A DNA stretch of 64,000 nt from Channa striata (lineage: Eukaryota > Chordata > Actinopteri > Anabantiformes > Channidae), in NCBI GenBank assembly GCA_033026295.1, contig CM065176.1, positions 2,802,501 to 2,866,500 on the forward strand, in the 5' to 3' direction. The notes below the pieces were generated by a model. The model searched no databases. It had not been told where the DNA came from and was given only the letters and a program-made list of their open reading frames with translations. Made by a program: the position numbers and the translations under genes. Position 1 is the first letter of the stretch. Each line of letters begins with the position of its first letter. This document shows, in pieces, positions 12,105 to 23,700 of this stretch.

Positions 12105-12357
12105 AGGCTCAGTTGGTAGTGCGGTCGTCCACCAATCCCACAGTTGTTGGTTCAATCCCTGGTTCCTCTGGTCACATGTTGAAGTGTCCTTGAGCAAGAC
12201 ACTGAACCCTGCTTAGTTGCTCCCAGTGAGTGTAGGCCAACTGCATAGCAGCTCCCCCATCAGTGTCTGAGAGTGTGAATGGGTAGATAAGAAGCAGTGT
12301 AAAGCACCTTGAGTACCAACAGGTAGAAAAGCACTATATAAGTGCAGACCATTTATT
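12105..12357 (+). mobile_element. tRNA-derived SINE, family 2, nearly full length
   Basis: The A box lies in TAGGCTCAGTTGGTAGTGCGG and the B box in GGTTCAATCCC. The body has 'gtgtccttgagcaagacact' and 'agttgctcccagtgagtgta'. The tail reads 'aaagcaccttgagtaccaac', then 'agcactatataagtgcagac'. Other copies are at 13225, 31131 and (reversed) 36962. Intergenic, between gene 1 and ric8a. Confidence 0.85.
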
Positions 12358-12547
12358 TGTGCTCATTAACTCTTCTTCCAAATGGTGCATTAGGATCCCT
12401 TCGCTCCTGCTCTATGGTGAAGTCACACACTTTTTTCACTTTGCTTCCGTCATCAGCTGTTGTTTTCTTGGACAACCTGTTCTATGTATGTTGCGTAGTA
12501 AAAACCAATCATGCCAAACACAAATGAGTTGGCCTTGTTTGAATATT

Positions 12548-12800
12548 AGTATCCATCCATTATCTCTGAAGCACTTATCCTTATCCTATGAAGCACATCA
12601 CAGCTGTCATTTGGGAAAGAGGCAGGGTCCACCCTGGATAGGTCACCAGTCTATATCAGGGCCACAGGGAGACAATCATTCACTCATAGCCACACAGGTA
12701 ATTTCAGAGACGGAGAGTAACCTCAGATGCTCGTTTTTGGACTGTGGGAGGAAACCCACACAAACATTCCACAGTCACCATTCCATATGCAAGTTTACTG
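12548..12800 (-). mobile_element. RTE-like LINE 3' tail, reversed
   Basis: Begins 'atccatccattatctctgaa' and continues with 'gggtccaccctggataggtc' and 'ttggactgtgggaggaaacc'. This is the reverse complement of the common fish tail ending in GGATGGATGGAT; a plus-strand relative is at 49119-49334. Confidence 0.7.
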
Positions 12801-13224
12801 GAAGCCACAATTATACACATTAGCTATTGGTATTTATGGACTAGACCAGTGCTAATGTCCTTCAATACAGGGCAAAACACTAGATTACACTAGTGACATT
12901 ACTGCACAACCTCTGCAGTGCCCAGTGATAGTGCTGTGTCATTCTACAGTTACTGTGTCCTCCGAGGTGTGCTTCTTTCTGTGAAGACCAAAAATGAAAA
13001 CAATAATATGCAATTTCCTGATTTTCTAGAGCAGCCAGCCAATAAATTCCATTTTTTTCTCAACCAGCATTTTTAAGGACACATGTACAGTCATATGTGC
13101 TCATTAATAGGTCTGGATTCCAGTCAACCCACTTACTGCAGTCCGATGTTTACTGGCGCTTTTACTGATTGCTTTGTATTATTGTTTTTGAGGGGCAGCA
13201 TCTTTGTCCAGTGTTTAATTGTAG

Positions 13225-13372
13225 AAAAGTATTTGGGCAGAGCACGGTCATCCACCAATCCTACAGTTGTTGGCTCAATCCCTGGCCCCTGCAGTCACAT
13301 GTTGAAGTTTCCATGAGCAAGTAAATGAGGAGTGAAAATGAAGTGCAGACCATTCACAGCTAGTATTAGGTC
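13225..13372 (+). mobile_element. tRNA-derived SINE, family 2, truncated
   Basis: Matches the 12105 copy through 'catccaccaatcctacagtt', 'gttggctcaatccctggccc' and 'tcacatgttgaagtttcc', then jumps to 'agtgcagaccatt'. The middle of the body is deleted. Confidence 0.7.
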
Positions 13373-14681
13373 GAATGTCCTTTAGCAAGTAGAATTTTTA
13401 GCAGTTGTTACAGCTGTCAACAAGCTTTATGTTTTCCTGTACATACGAATACTCTTGGTGGTGTTGGAGTAGAAATAAATCATTGATTTTGTGGCACAGA
13501 CATGACTTTTAAGCACGGTCAACATATTTTAATGAGTTAGGTTTACATCCATTCCAAAAGCTTACTGTTAGCCAGTTTTACGCGTTCCACAGCCACCACT
13601 GATGTGTGGGTGATGTGTTTTCGGGTCTGAAGGTGGTAGGAACATTGTTCTTGGTATTTCACCTTTAATCTTCCAAACCTGACTTTGTACTTTAAATATC
13701 AGGGAACATTTTCACCTGTTCACCTGCACAATGCCACCTGCAAATTGCTGTCCTGATTGCATTTATGCCTCAATTTTCATTTTAATTCTACATTTATTTG
13801 TTTATTTATATATATTTTTTTATTTACACATGGTACACTCCTCAGTTAATAAAGTAATTTAAATGTGAAACTTGGATACTGTGACCAGGATTGAGGATCA
13901 GGTCACTCAAGGTGTAACACACAAAGCAAAAAAACAAAAACATAAAAAAACAACTTTATTGGGGAAAAGGTTAGATAATTCAGCAACAATGAAAATAAGA
14001 CAAAGGATACACGTTACATAAACGCCACCTGATAAAGTTACACCCTGCATCAGACTCACAATGTCCTGACAACCCAGTCTGCACAAATAACAAGCACATT
14101 GACAAATTGCAAACATGACCTGAACTATGTGGCCTCATAGACTGATTGGGTGGTTTGAAACTGAATGATTCCAATAGACTATCGAAGTGATTTTGAATGT
14201 TTGGAGCCAGAACAGAAGAAGGCCTATGCTTTTACATTATTTTTTAGATGTTAGATTTTAAATAATACTGCTGAAGTTACTTACAAATACAGAGGACTGA
14301 GGCTGTCACCAACAATTGTACTTCAATAAGATTTTTTGGGCAGACACTTTCTGAGCATTTGTCTCATAATTTTTTATACATTTAAAATAATTTCAAATCA
14401 ATATTTACACTATACAACAGGCTCTACTGTCCCCTTGTCAGAGGATGTTTAATTTTTTTATTAAAGTATTTAGTCTTCTCTACGTTAAAACTTGCTAATA
14501 ATTAGTAAAAAGTTAGTTGAGTCACTTGTCTGTCTCCTTTGTTTGAATTTTAGATTTGTTTAATATCTAACCATCAGGATCTCTCGTTGTGGTTGACCGT
14601 GGCCCCAGTCCCACCATCACCCCAAGGGAGTAAGCAGTAGTGTTGTAGTCAAGACCACACCAGTCAAAATCACTTGATTTT

Positions 14682-14741
<60 letters not shown>

Positions 14742-15349
14742 ATCCAATACCGCAGCTCTGCTCTACATTTACAATGTTATAATTTCTCAGTTTTTAGGCT
14801 GACGCAGTCTTTAAAAACAATTCTTCTCAAGCTTTGGCTGCAAACAATTAAAACTTACAGTACATTAAATCCACCGCATTTGCCATTAAACTGCACTTTT
14901 TATTACTTAATAATTCTCAAAAATCAAAACAAAAACAGGACTGCTATTGGCTTGTATTTTTTCAAAATATAGCACTATATCAGGCCAGATATAGTTCTGC
15001 AGCTACTATGATTATATTACAACGTCACCTTTATCAGAATACAAAATAAGAGCATACACTCTTATCTTCTCCCCTTTTTGTAGAAACCCTTTAATTCTTT
15101 GAACCCGTAGATCAGTTTGCACCTCAGTTGTCATTGTTCTTAAGTTAACGATTTGAATGAATTTGAATGCAACAGATACCTCACGCTACACCTTTTACAA
15201 AGACAATGTCAGTTTTGATAGGTTATCTTACAAAAAGAAATGTATAACATGGGTTTTTTTTTTGTGATTCTGTAGTAATTTGAAAGGGTCTGGGATAACA
15301 GAAGATTTTGTTTGTGTATGTCTGACTTCACTACAGTAGTGTCTATCTA
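13373..15349. other. Intergenic DNA between gene 1 and ric8a
   Basis: AT-rich, with no supported exon, RNA gene or promoter. It holds an AT microsatellite near 14684-14734. Short minus-strand frames around 13907-14174 show no recognisable protein or splice context. Confidence 0.5.
14684..14734. repeat. (AT)n microsatellite
   Basis: A run of alternating A and T of about 50 bases, ending in CACAC. Confidence 0.95.
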
Positions 15350-15895
15350 TGTCAGAGTTTATTCTTTGGACCCAGAAATATGAGAGACAAGAGTCAAATG
15401 GAAGAGTAGTTTATTGAATAAATTAATGGGTTGTAGGGTGGGGATTGGATCGTGGAGAGGAGGTGAATCACAAGGTAGAGACCTGACAAGGTAAGTGAAC
15501 AGACAGTGGATGTGCACACAGGTTACCAGGAGGATGGCTTGTAGGACAGTGGTGGGAGAAGACAGCTTGAAGGTGAGTGGTGACTGTGCAGGCTGGTTAA
15601 CAGGAGGACTGGATCGTAGATGAGGTGTGGCTGTAGAAGACAATTTGTGGATGAGTGGCAACAAGAAAACTTCCTAGAGGGCTGCAGGGCCGTCATGTGG
15701 AAAGACAATCTGGCAGAGAGCTGTAGTGAAACCCAAATACAGGTAGACAGGGGAGAACAGGTGAAACCAACTGAGGTCAATTATAGGTGGTGAAGTTGGC
15801 CGAGCCATAGTCGAACTGGACAGGAAGTGGAGAAGAGCGGGTAACAAAATAAAAGTGCAGGGGAGGAAGTGCAAGTGAGGGACTGAATCATGACA
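15350..15895 (-). mobile_element. Solo LTR with 5-bp target-site duplication
   Basis: On the minus strand the element starts TGTCATGATTCAGTCCC and ends AATAAACTCTGACA, giving the TG...CA ends of an LTR and an AATAAA near the 3' end. The bases just outside are ATCTA at 15345-15349 and ATCTA at 15896-15900, a perfect 5-bp duplication. No internal coding region or second LTR adjoins it, so it is a solo LTR of 546 bp. A related LTR start lies at 42220. The family is probably Ty3/Gypsy-like, which is inference. Confidence 0.85.
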
Positions 15896-15904
15896 ATCTA
15901 GTTA

Positions 15905-16345
15905 TTATTCATGCAGAAATTGTATAAGTAACCCCATAACTAACCTTTTTTGTGTGTGGAAGATTCATCATTAACATGAACAAATGCAGCACTAAGATCT
16001 AACAGAACTACTATAGAGACAAGTCCATTATCTGAAGCCAGAAGAAGATCATTGGTGACTTTAATCAGTCCGGTTTCTGTTCTATGATGAACTCTAAATC
16101 CTGACTGAAATTCATTAAACAAGTCTTTTCTGTGCAGGTGGTCACATAATTGCTTTACAACTACTTTTTCAAATATTTTAGAAATAAAGGGGATATTGGA
16201 TATTGGTCTGTAATTGGCTAAGACACATTGATCCAGACAAAGTTTTTTAAGTAGAGGTTTGATTACAGCTACCTTATAGGCCTTTGGTTCATATCCTGTT
16301 TCTGAAGATAGATTAAATATATCTAATACACATTCTTACAGTTTC
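15905..16345 (-). mobile_element. L2-type LINE reverse transcriptase relic
   Basis: Minus-strand frames read NYRPISNIPFISKIFEKVVV, then FNEFQSGFRVHHRTETGLIK and VVLLDLSAAF: reverse-transcriptase motifs of L2-like LINEs. It is broken at both ends, and the final D of the AAFD catalytic motif is replaced (AAFVHV). It abuts the solo LTR. Confidence 0.8.
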
Positions 16346-17731
16346 AACATAAAAACTGAGAAACTACTGGTATGTTCATTGGGTTAAGTAACCAACTATT
16401 TAATAAATAAACAACCCAGCCTCGTTACTAAGAGACTAACATAAAAATGGTAAAGAAAAAGCCCACCCCATAAAATACAAACCAGCAAGGTTTGAATTTA
16501 CCACATCGCTAAAAATTCAAGCTCACCGGTACCATAAAAATAATTTACATAAACTCTTCCCGCAGGACTGTGTTGCCGTTTCCATTTGAAAACTAATTTT
16601 TCGTTTCTCTAATTTGCTGCTTTGTTCTCCCAATCACTGCTCCCTCTCTTCACTCGTTGTTCACCTCACTCGACCACGGCATAGGTTCAATTTGACTGGT
16701 GTGTTTGCAGACGGAAACGGTTAGCAAAATAACAGCCAATACAATAAATCCATTGTTTCCTCAAAATGACGGAGACGATATGAACTTCTAACCATGTAAT
16801 AAATTGCTAACAATAGCATTGCTCAGCTAAAGTTAATGATAACTGTGCTGACTGCCTCAAAGGCAGGCAGCTCTCTTTAAAAATACAGAGTTTTCGGAAA
16901 AAATGTTTTAAACTCACCTTACAAACAATGTTGTTAACTCTGACTTTCCCTGAGCTGTCTGCTACCTCTCTGCTGCACAGAGGGAAGAGGCTGCTCCACA
17001 AGTGGATTTTATTATTCACTCAGTGGGGTCTTGAAGAATTCATATTGTGAATATTTATATTTACGTGATTTAATTTTTTACAACACAATGCGCTGTCAGG
17101 TCATTTTCTTTGAATCACATCCCAAATCCTTGTGTCCAGCTATGAAATGACAATATAAAGCTACTGTATATACATTTAATGTAAAGCATTATGTATTTCT
17201 GAAGATGTACTTTCTTTGCAAAAAAACAAAACCCATGATGTTATACCTTATCTTTCAGGAGTTTAATGTTTCATCCAATCCAGAAAACATAGTTAAGTTT
17301 AAAGCTTTGGAGCTAATAATCATTAACATCATTGGCTACATCATACAGTTAGACTTTAAAGTGACTCGGGAATAATCCAACACAACGTCTGCTGAGATAA
17401 TTACCCAGACTCACAATTCAACAGAAACATTACAGCAATAAGCAGGACGTAGGACATTAATATGTGCCCTTCTATGTTATATCTCTGTGTGTATAAATGT
17501 ATTGTGTAGCGGTGATCATGTTTGCACACTGTAGATTTGTAACTGACACAATGGCTCATATAACACAGTTTTTTCAAATTCCTATTATACATCTCTTAGA
17601 CTTAACTAATCCCACGTTTCTATATTCCCCTTCCCTTCAACTAAATAATAAACAGGAACAGGTTGGACCATTTGTAATTTGATGAATACGTTGTCACGTG
17701 GGGTTAAGTCTGTTTCTTCCTTCTGTGTTTA
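16346..17731. other. Intergenic DNA and probable ric8a 3' UTR
   Basis: No exon is supported. The part next to 17732 should be ric8a 3' UTR, but no clear AATAAA was found on the minus strand close to the stop. The segment 16550-17000 has a minus-strand frame (17019-16807) with no recognised family. Confidence 0.4.
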
Positions 17732-20700
17732 CTAAGAATCATCTTCACAGTCGGAGTGAGCTGGCTCTTCTGGCGGGAACAAAGGATTAAGGGCCTGTGT
17801 TTCCAGATCCTCAATAGTCATTTTTTTCATTGTACCATCCATACCAAGCTGCATGGGCTGTATGACATTGTTTCTGCAGGGAGAAATAGTTAAAATGAAA
17901 TAATCTGTGCATTTAGCTTATGCATTAAATGCAATAAATGCCTGTGATCGCATTTTATCCCAAATAAAATGACACATACACTAATATATATACATACATA
18001 TACATGTGTGCAATTATATATATATGAGATGTATTATAAACGACAATAATGCTGTGAGTAATAACAAATGTCACTAGTGTATGCGCAGTCTGTGTGTGTT
18101 TGTTCTGCTTATATAAACCTTGACAGTTTGTTGAACATGCTGACTAGCTTCATTGCTTCATATTCTTTCTGCTCCTCGGTCATTCCTTCCATGGGATCGG
18201 GCTGCTCTTCTTCTACGACTCCTGTGATTGGGTTTATACTGGACATAAAAGAGGGAAAGAAAGAACAAAACATGTCGAATTAAACTGTAAAAAAAAAAAA
18301 CTCCCACCTCAAAGTTTATTAAGTGAGTCTGAATGTTTATAAAAGTAAAAAAATGAAATTTGGACAGAACTCCAGGTAAAGTTAGGCATATTAGCTGATC
18401 AGTTGGAAATAACCTGTGAGCAAATAATAAATATCTCAAATAGGCATCTTTTATCCATAGTTGCATGCATACAGTTAATTAATTAAATTAAATTCTATTC
18501 AACTTATTTATATAGCGCCAATTTACAACAGGGTCATCCCAAGGTACTTTACATAATAAAGTCAAGACTATACAAACATTTAAAGAAAACCAAAGAAATC
18601 CCCCTTGAGCAAGCCATAGGCAACAATGGAGAGGAAAAACTGTGATTAATTATTATTGATTAAGAATAAATGATCTTGGTTGCAATTAATGTATCTGGTA
18701 AACATACAGTTGGTTTTATTGACATCATAAGGAAAGAAAAAAATACACAAATATACTTTTTGTGAAATACTGGATAATTTCACCTCTTTTAGCTTTAAAC
18801 TGTTTTTAACTGTCTTTAAATAAAACCATGTAAGATTATTAGAAGGCAATTCCTCCTTTTGATGGCAAGTGACATACATCAAAAACCTGAAACAATGGGC
18901 ACATTTTCTTTTGAAATGTAGTTACGTAAAAGTGTGCAACAAGTACAAGGAACCTGCATGGATTCTCTGGCTTGAAGTAAATGTTATTTCCTACGTTGTC
19001 AGTCATATTTACAAAGAGTCAGATGTCAAAAGGTCGACAATTTCACTGAATTAAAAGCTAGAATCTTGCATAACTATCAATAACTAGTTGCTGAAAATGG
19101 TCTTTATATTTTAAACAGTTAGACACTAGAACGCTTATCCCCCACTTGCCCATGTTCCCTTAAAGTTTCTGATCTCTTCACTGATTTACTCGATTTTCTT
19201 AGTTGTTTAAACTGAGAACATCTCTTATCTTCCTACCATTCGGCTTCTTAAAATCTGTGGGCGTAATTACTCTGTCCGTTATTTGAATCCTGGACTAATT
19301 GTGTGTCTAACACTGTGTTCGATCATTAAAGTGGTTAAGCATCATTCACCAACTGTGGTTCAAACCTGTTTCTCGCCTATATGTCAAAGTGTCCTTTGGC
19401 AAGGTTCTGAACCCCAAGATGCCCTTGATATGTGAAATGGTGTCAGTCATTTTGGATAACATATCAAATGACTAAATATAAATATCGTGTTTCCATGCAA
19501 ACCTTGCAAAATTAGCCCTAGAAAGAACACATACATTTTAGTAACACCATCACTAACGTCAGGTATAATTTTATAAGATCTAATATAACCAATAAAAATA
19601 TTTCTCATCAAAATATATCACAATAAAAGGAAAATTAAAGGACTCTGTTTTAGATATGCTTGAAACACACAGGAACACCCAGCAGGAGAAACTGAATTCA
19701 GACATATTCTTCAGACTTTGTCAGGTGGGGGTGTATGTGTGAATACAAATGTCAGAGTGAGATGCTGCCGACATTATCCCAACTTTATCCTTCGATGCCC
19801 CTAAGTTTAAGTGTTCTACCTCCTGTCCCCAATGATGGCGCACAGAAATCGAGCAGAGTTCCACACAGATCTCCCTAGGGTGATCTCCCGCTGTGCGTTA
19901 CATGTTGGAAACACCACTCCGGACAATGTTAGGATTCAGCCTCTGACATTGTTATACGCAAATCAGGCCTAAATTGATTTTCACTATCTTGTTCAAAGAC
20001 AGTTCAACATGTGATGCAAGGACCCAGAAATCGAACCAACAACCCTGGGATTGGTAGATGACTGCTCTACCTCCTGAGTGACAGTAGATTTGTTTACATG
20101 GACTTAAGTAACCAGGTTACAGTCGGGTTTTTGGAAACTTCATTAACACATGTAGATTTCTGTGGGAGAACATTGATTACTCTGCCATGTATACGCGTAA
20201 CCAGGTTTTTAATTAGCGTTTGGAGAAATGAATGAATGAAAGGAGAGATTGTTAACGAGTTAACAAGGCAATGTGCCAGATTTTAAAACCAGAGTTCTGA
20301 GAGAAATTTTCATTTACACATTACATTTACAAGTGTCTCATAGAAGTCACTTGATGACACACAGTTATATTTGTCTTTGAAACCAGATGAAACAAATCAA
20401 TTAATCAAACTACAAGCATGTCTAAAAGACATAAGGGGTGTATGACGTATAATTTCCTTCTTCTAAACTCAGATAAAACTGAAGTTATTGTGCTTGGACC
20501 TAAAAGTCTCATAAACATGTTTTCCAACCATATCATTACTTTAATTGACATAACTCTGGCCCCCAGTAGTACTGCAAGGAATCTGGGAGTCATTTTTTAC
20601 CAGGATTTGTTGGCCACTTATGTCTCTATCCCTAAATGGATAATGACTTCCTACTGTGCTCGTTTACAAAGTACACATAGACACTTTGTCTACACATCGT

Positions 20701-23700
20701 GTAAACTAACCAGATTAAGGCCTTGTGCCGAAAAGTGATATTCTTCCATCAGTCGACCAGTGTGGCTTAAATCTTTTTATCTCTGACCTTATTCTCTGTT
20801 TCCCCCCATCAAAATACCACAACAACTCAGAAAATATGAATACAACCAAGCACACATGCAAGTACATCTATTCTAAACCTGTACAAGACACACAAAAGGG
20901 GTTCCCAAAACAGCCAGAAAGAGAGATTTTACAGTGTCCTACAAAACAGCCTTATAAATTTTAAGTTAGGCATTACACATCTACACATAGTTCCAAATAA
21001 AGGACTTTTTAGAATGTCTTGTTACCACTGTAAATCAATATTGATTCAAGAGAGCGATATTAAATTCAATACTTTGAGGTAAATGTGCATGTCATCAAGG
21101 GGAGACATGCTAAAAATAACTTTAGACATGGTGAACTGAAAGGAACTACTTTTCCTTCCACCTGTGCAAACTACGGCTGGGTTATTCAGAGACAGTAAGG
21201 CGTGAAAAATGAAAAGTGTCTTTGTCAGTTCACTCTGTGTAAAAGCACAAATCACTGGGAGCAGTTCTTGTTAAAAAAAACATTGAATTAAAAGGTCAAA
21301 GGAAAAAAAGACTTCCATCTATCTCTGAATCCTTTGGCAGTGGCCTTATTATTCAGGTATCCAGTGTGAAGCCATCGCACCATTTATCACTGGCTGTAGA
21401 AAAGTGAGTTACATGTGTTTTTTCCCGATTAAACAACTGATTTTCTCTATTCTTGCGGCAACAGAATGCTATTTTATTCATAATGATATAACTCTAACCT
21501 GTAGACTAGTCTAAGGGTCTTGTCTACTCCATTAGTTTCTGTTCTCTGGACTCATCTTTTTTCCTTTGGTAATTCTTTCATACAGCATTGATATTGCAGC
21601 AATACCAGCTTGGGTTTTTTGGTGTTGGATTATAAGGAAATAAGGGGTATTGCACATCACTAATAATAATAAATATAATACAGTATTTAGTGGAAAATCA
21701 GTAATGATTCTCTCAAATTGACATTTAGAATATCTTTGTTCTGCAAATCATTAGGAAAAATGTTAATTCCATCCAGTCAGTTCAGGAATTAAGGTCTAAG
21801 CTGGACAACACTATGCAAATGTAATGTAATGTGGTGAACGTGAACTGGGGTGACAGTATCGAGGTGTTACTGACTGGGCCTTGGCCTCTCTGTATTCCTC
21901 CGTCTCAGAGTCTTCGTCTTCTGAGTAGATCCCAGGTTCTCTGCCTGCCCTAAGTAGCCCTCTGGCAGCCAGCAGACCTGCCGCATTACCGTATCCAGTA
22001 TACTTAATAAACCTTGAAACTGGAGAGAGAACACACGGTTTATATGGCAGTATCTAATATATCTATATATCTATCAATACATTTGTACAACATCCATCTG
22101 ACAAGCAAATACAGAACATCACAGCATCCTGTGTGACTTGATAGTTCAAATTGTACTACAGGGTTTTCTTGGTTTTTAAACTGTAAATTTTAGGCCTTAA
22201 AATTCTCCTAAAAAGTTCTGAAAAAGTTAGTTTGGTCGATTATTTTATACTTAAATTGACATAACTGAATATTTTTCTGTGTGGTTTTAGGTGTTTTAAG
22301 GAAAATGTGCATTCTCTACAAAGTAATGTCTTCTGTAGCTATGAGGGAAAAGTTTTTTAAAAGTCGTTCTGTGAGAATGTTACATCATAGCACATTAATT
22401 TTAAGCCAATTTTCATCCTTCCTACCAATAATTGCCAGCAGGTATGGCCTGTTGAGGTAAGGCCAAAAGCAAAGTTGCTAATGCCAATGGATTTTGCTCA
22501 CTACATGTCAGTTGGAGAACACCACTGCAACATAAAGAGTGTTTGTGAAGCAAGAGGTGCCATTCCAATGTAAACTCAGAAACCCCTCACAACTCAAAGC
22601 AGACCCTTTCAGACATGCACTGGGATGTTGCGTTTTTCTAAATATTACGTGACGGGACTGTGAAATTGTGAAAATAAATTAAGGAACAGCACAAGACACA
22701 ATCACATATGGTTTGATGTGCTGTAAAGATGGGCAGTGTGCTTATTGCATCATGGCCTGACCCGACACGCTTTAACCTAGGCACCACTCCATGTCCAGAC
22801 CAAACTAAATATTTCCTCACAAGTGAGAACATCCCCTAATGGCTAATGGAAGAATTTCCAAAAGAAGAATGGGAGGCAGAGGCTTTTATCTATCAAGCTC
22901 CTCTGCTGTGGAACCAGCTCCCAGCCCAGATTCTGGAGGCCCCTTGAGCCTGGTTCTGCTGGAGGTTTCTTCCGTTAAAGGGAGTTTTTCCTTTCCACTG
23001 TTGCCTATAGCTGCTCAAGGGGGATTTTTTGTGTTTTCTCTAAATGACTTTTATATGTTAAGTGCCTTGAGGTGACTTTTGGGAATTGCCGACATATAAA
23101 TAAAGTTGAATTGAATTAATGTGCACTACAGGTATAAAAGAGTCACTGCAGAGAATGTCCTGACATGAGATCATATGTGAAAGATAATTTCTAGTACGAC
23201 CATCAGCTGACCTCACATTAGGTTTGGGCCCTCCCCGTTAAAGTTTCAGTGATGCCATTTTAATCATCTGCAGCTATGTAACCTATCATTTACAGGGATT
23301 TATTTTTATTGTGAGCATTGGCACAGGTTTAGCTTGATGTTATCCGGGGTCTGTTTCTTTTACCTCACAAATAGAAGTGCATGTTTGTTGGTATTTAAAG
23401 TGGTAAAAAAGGTCTGAAATGTGGCCCTGAGAGCACACAGCGCTGCCAATCAGGAAAACACATGCAAACAGACAAAACACGAGCAGATTAAAACACAACT
23501 TTATCAGTTTGACAACAAAGGCTCAGCATTAAGAAACACGCTGCCACAACACAACCAAATTGGGAAAATGACAAAGCACGCTACTAAAGTCACAGTACAA
23601 TGGAAATGGCTCTCGGAGAAACTAAAATTATTTTTACAAATCTAAAAATTAGCCACTTTTTGGTGACAGATATTTAGTCTACACCAGTTCATTTGTCATG

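Noticed and set aside
12105..12190. Possible tRNA gene, from A and B boxes
   Set aside because: No cloverleaf can be closed, and the same unit recurs with a shared body and tail, so it is a SINE head. The same reasoning applies to 4870-4925, 31140 and 33240-33300.
16807..17019. 70-codon minus-strand frame as an extra ric8a exon
   Set aside because: The ric8a protein ends with its family-like acidic tail and stop at 17732, and this frame lies after it with no similarity to RIC8.
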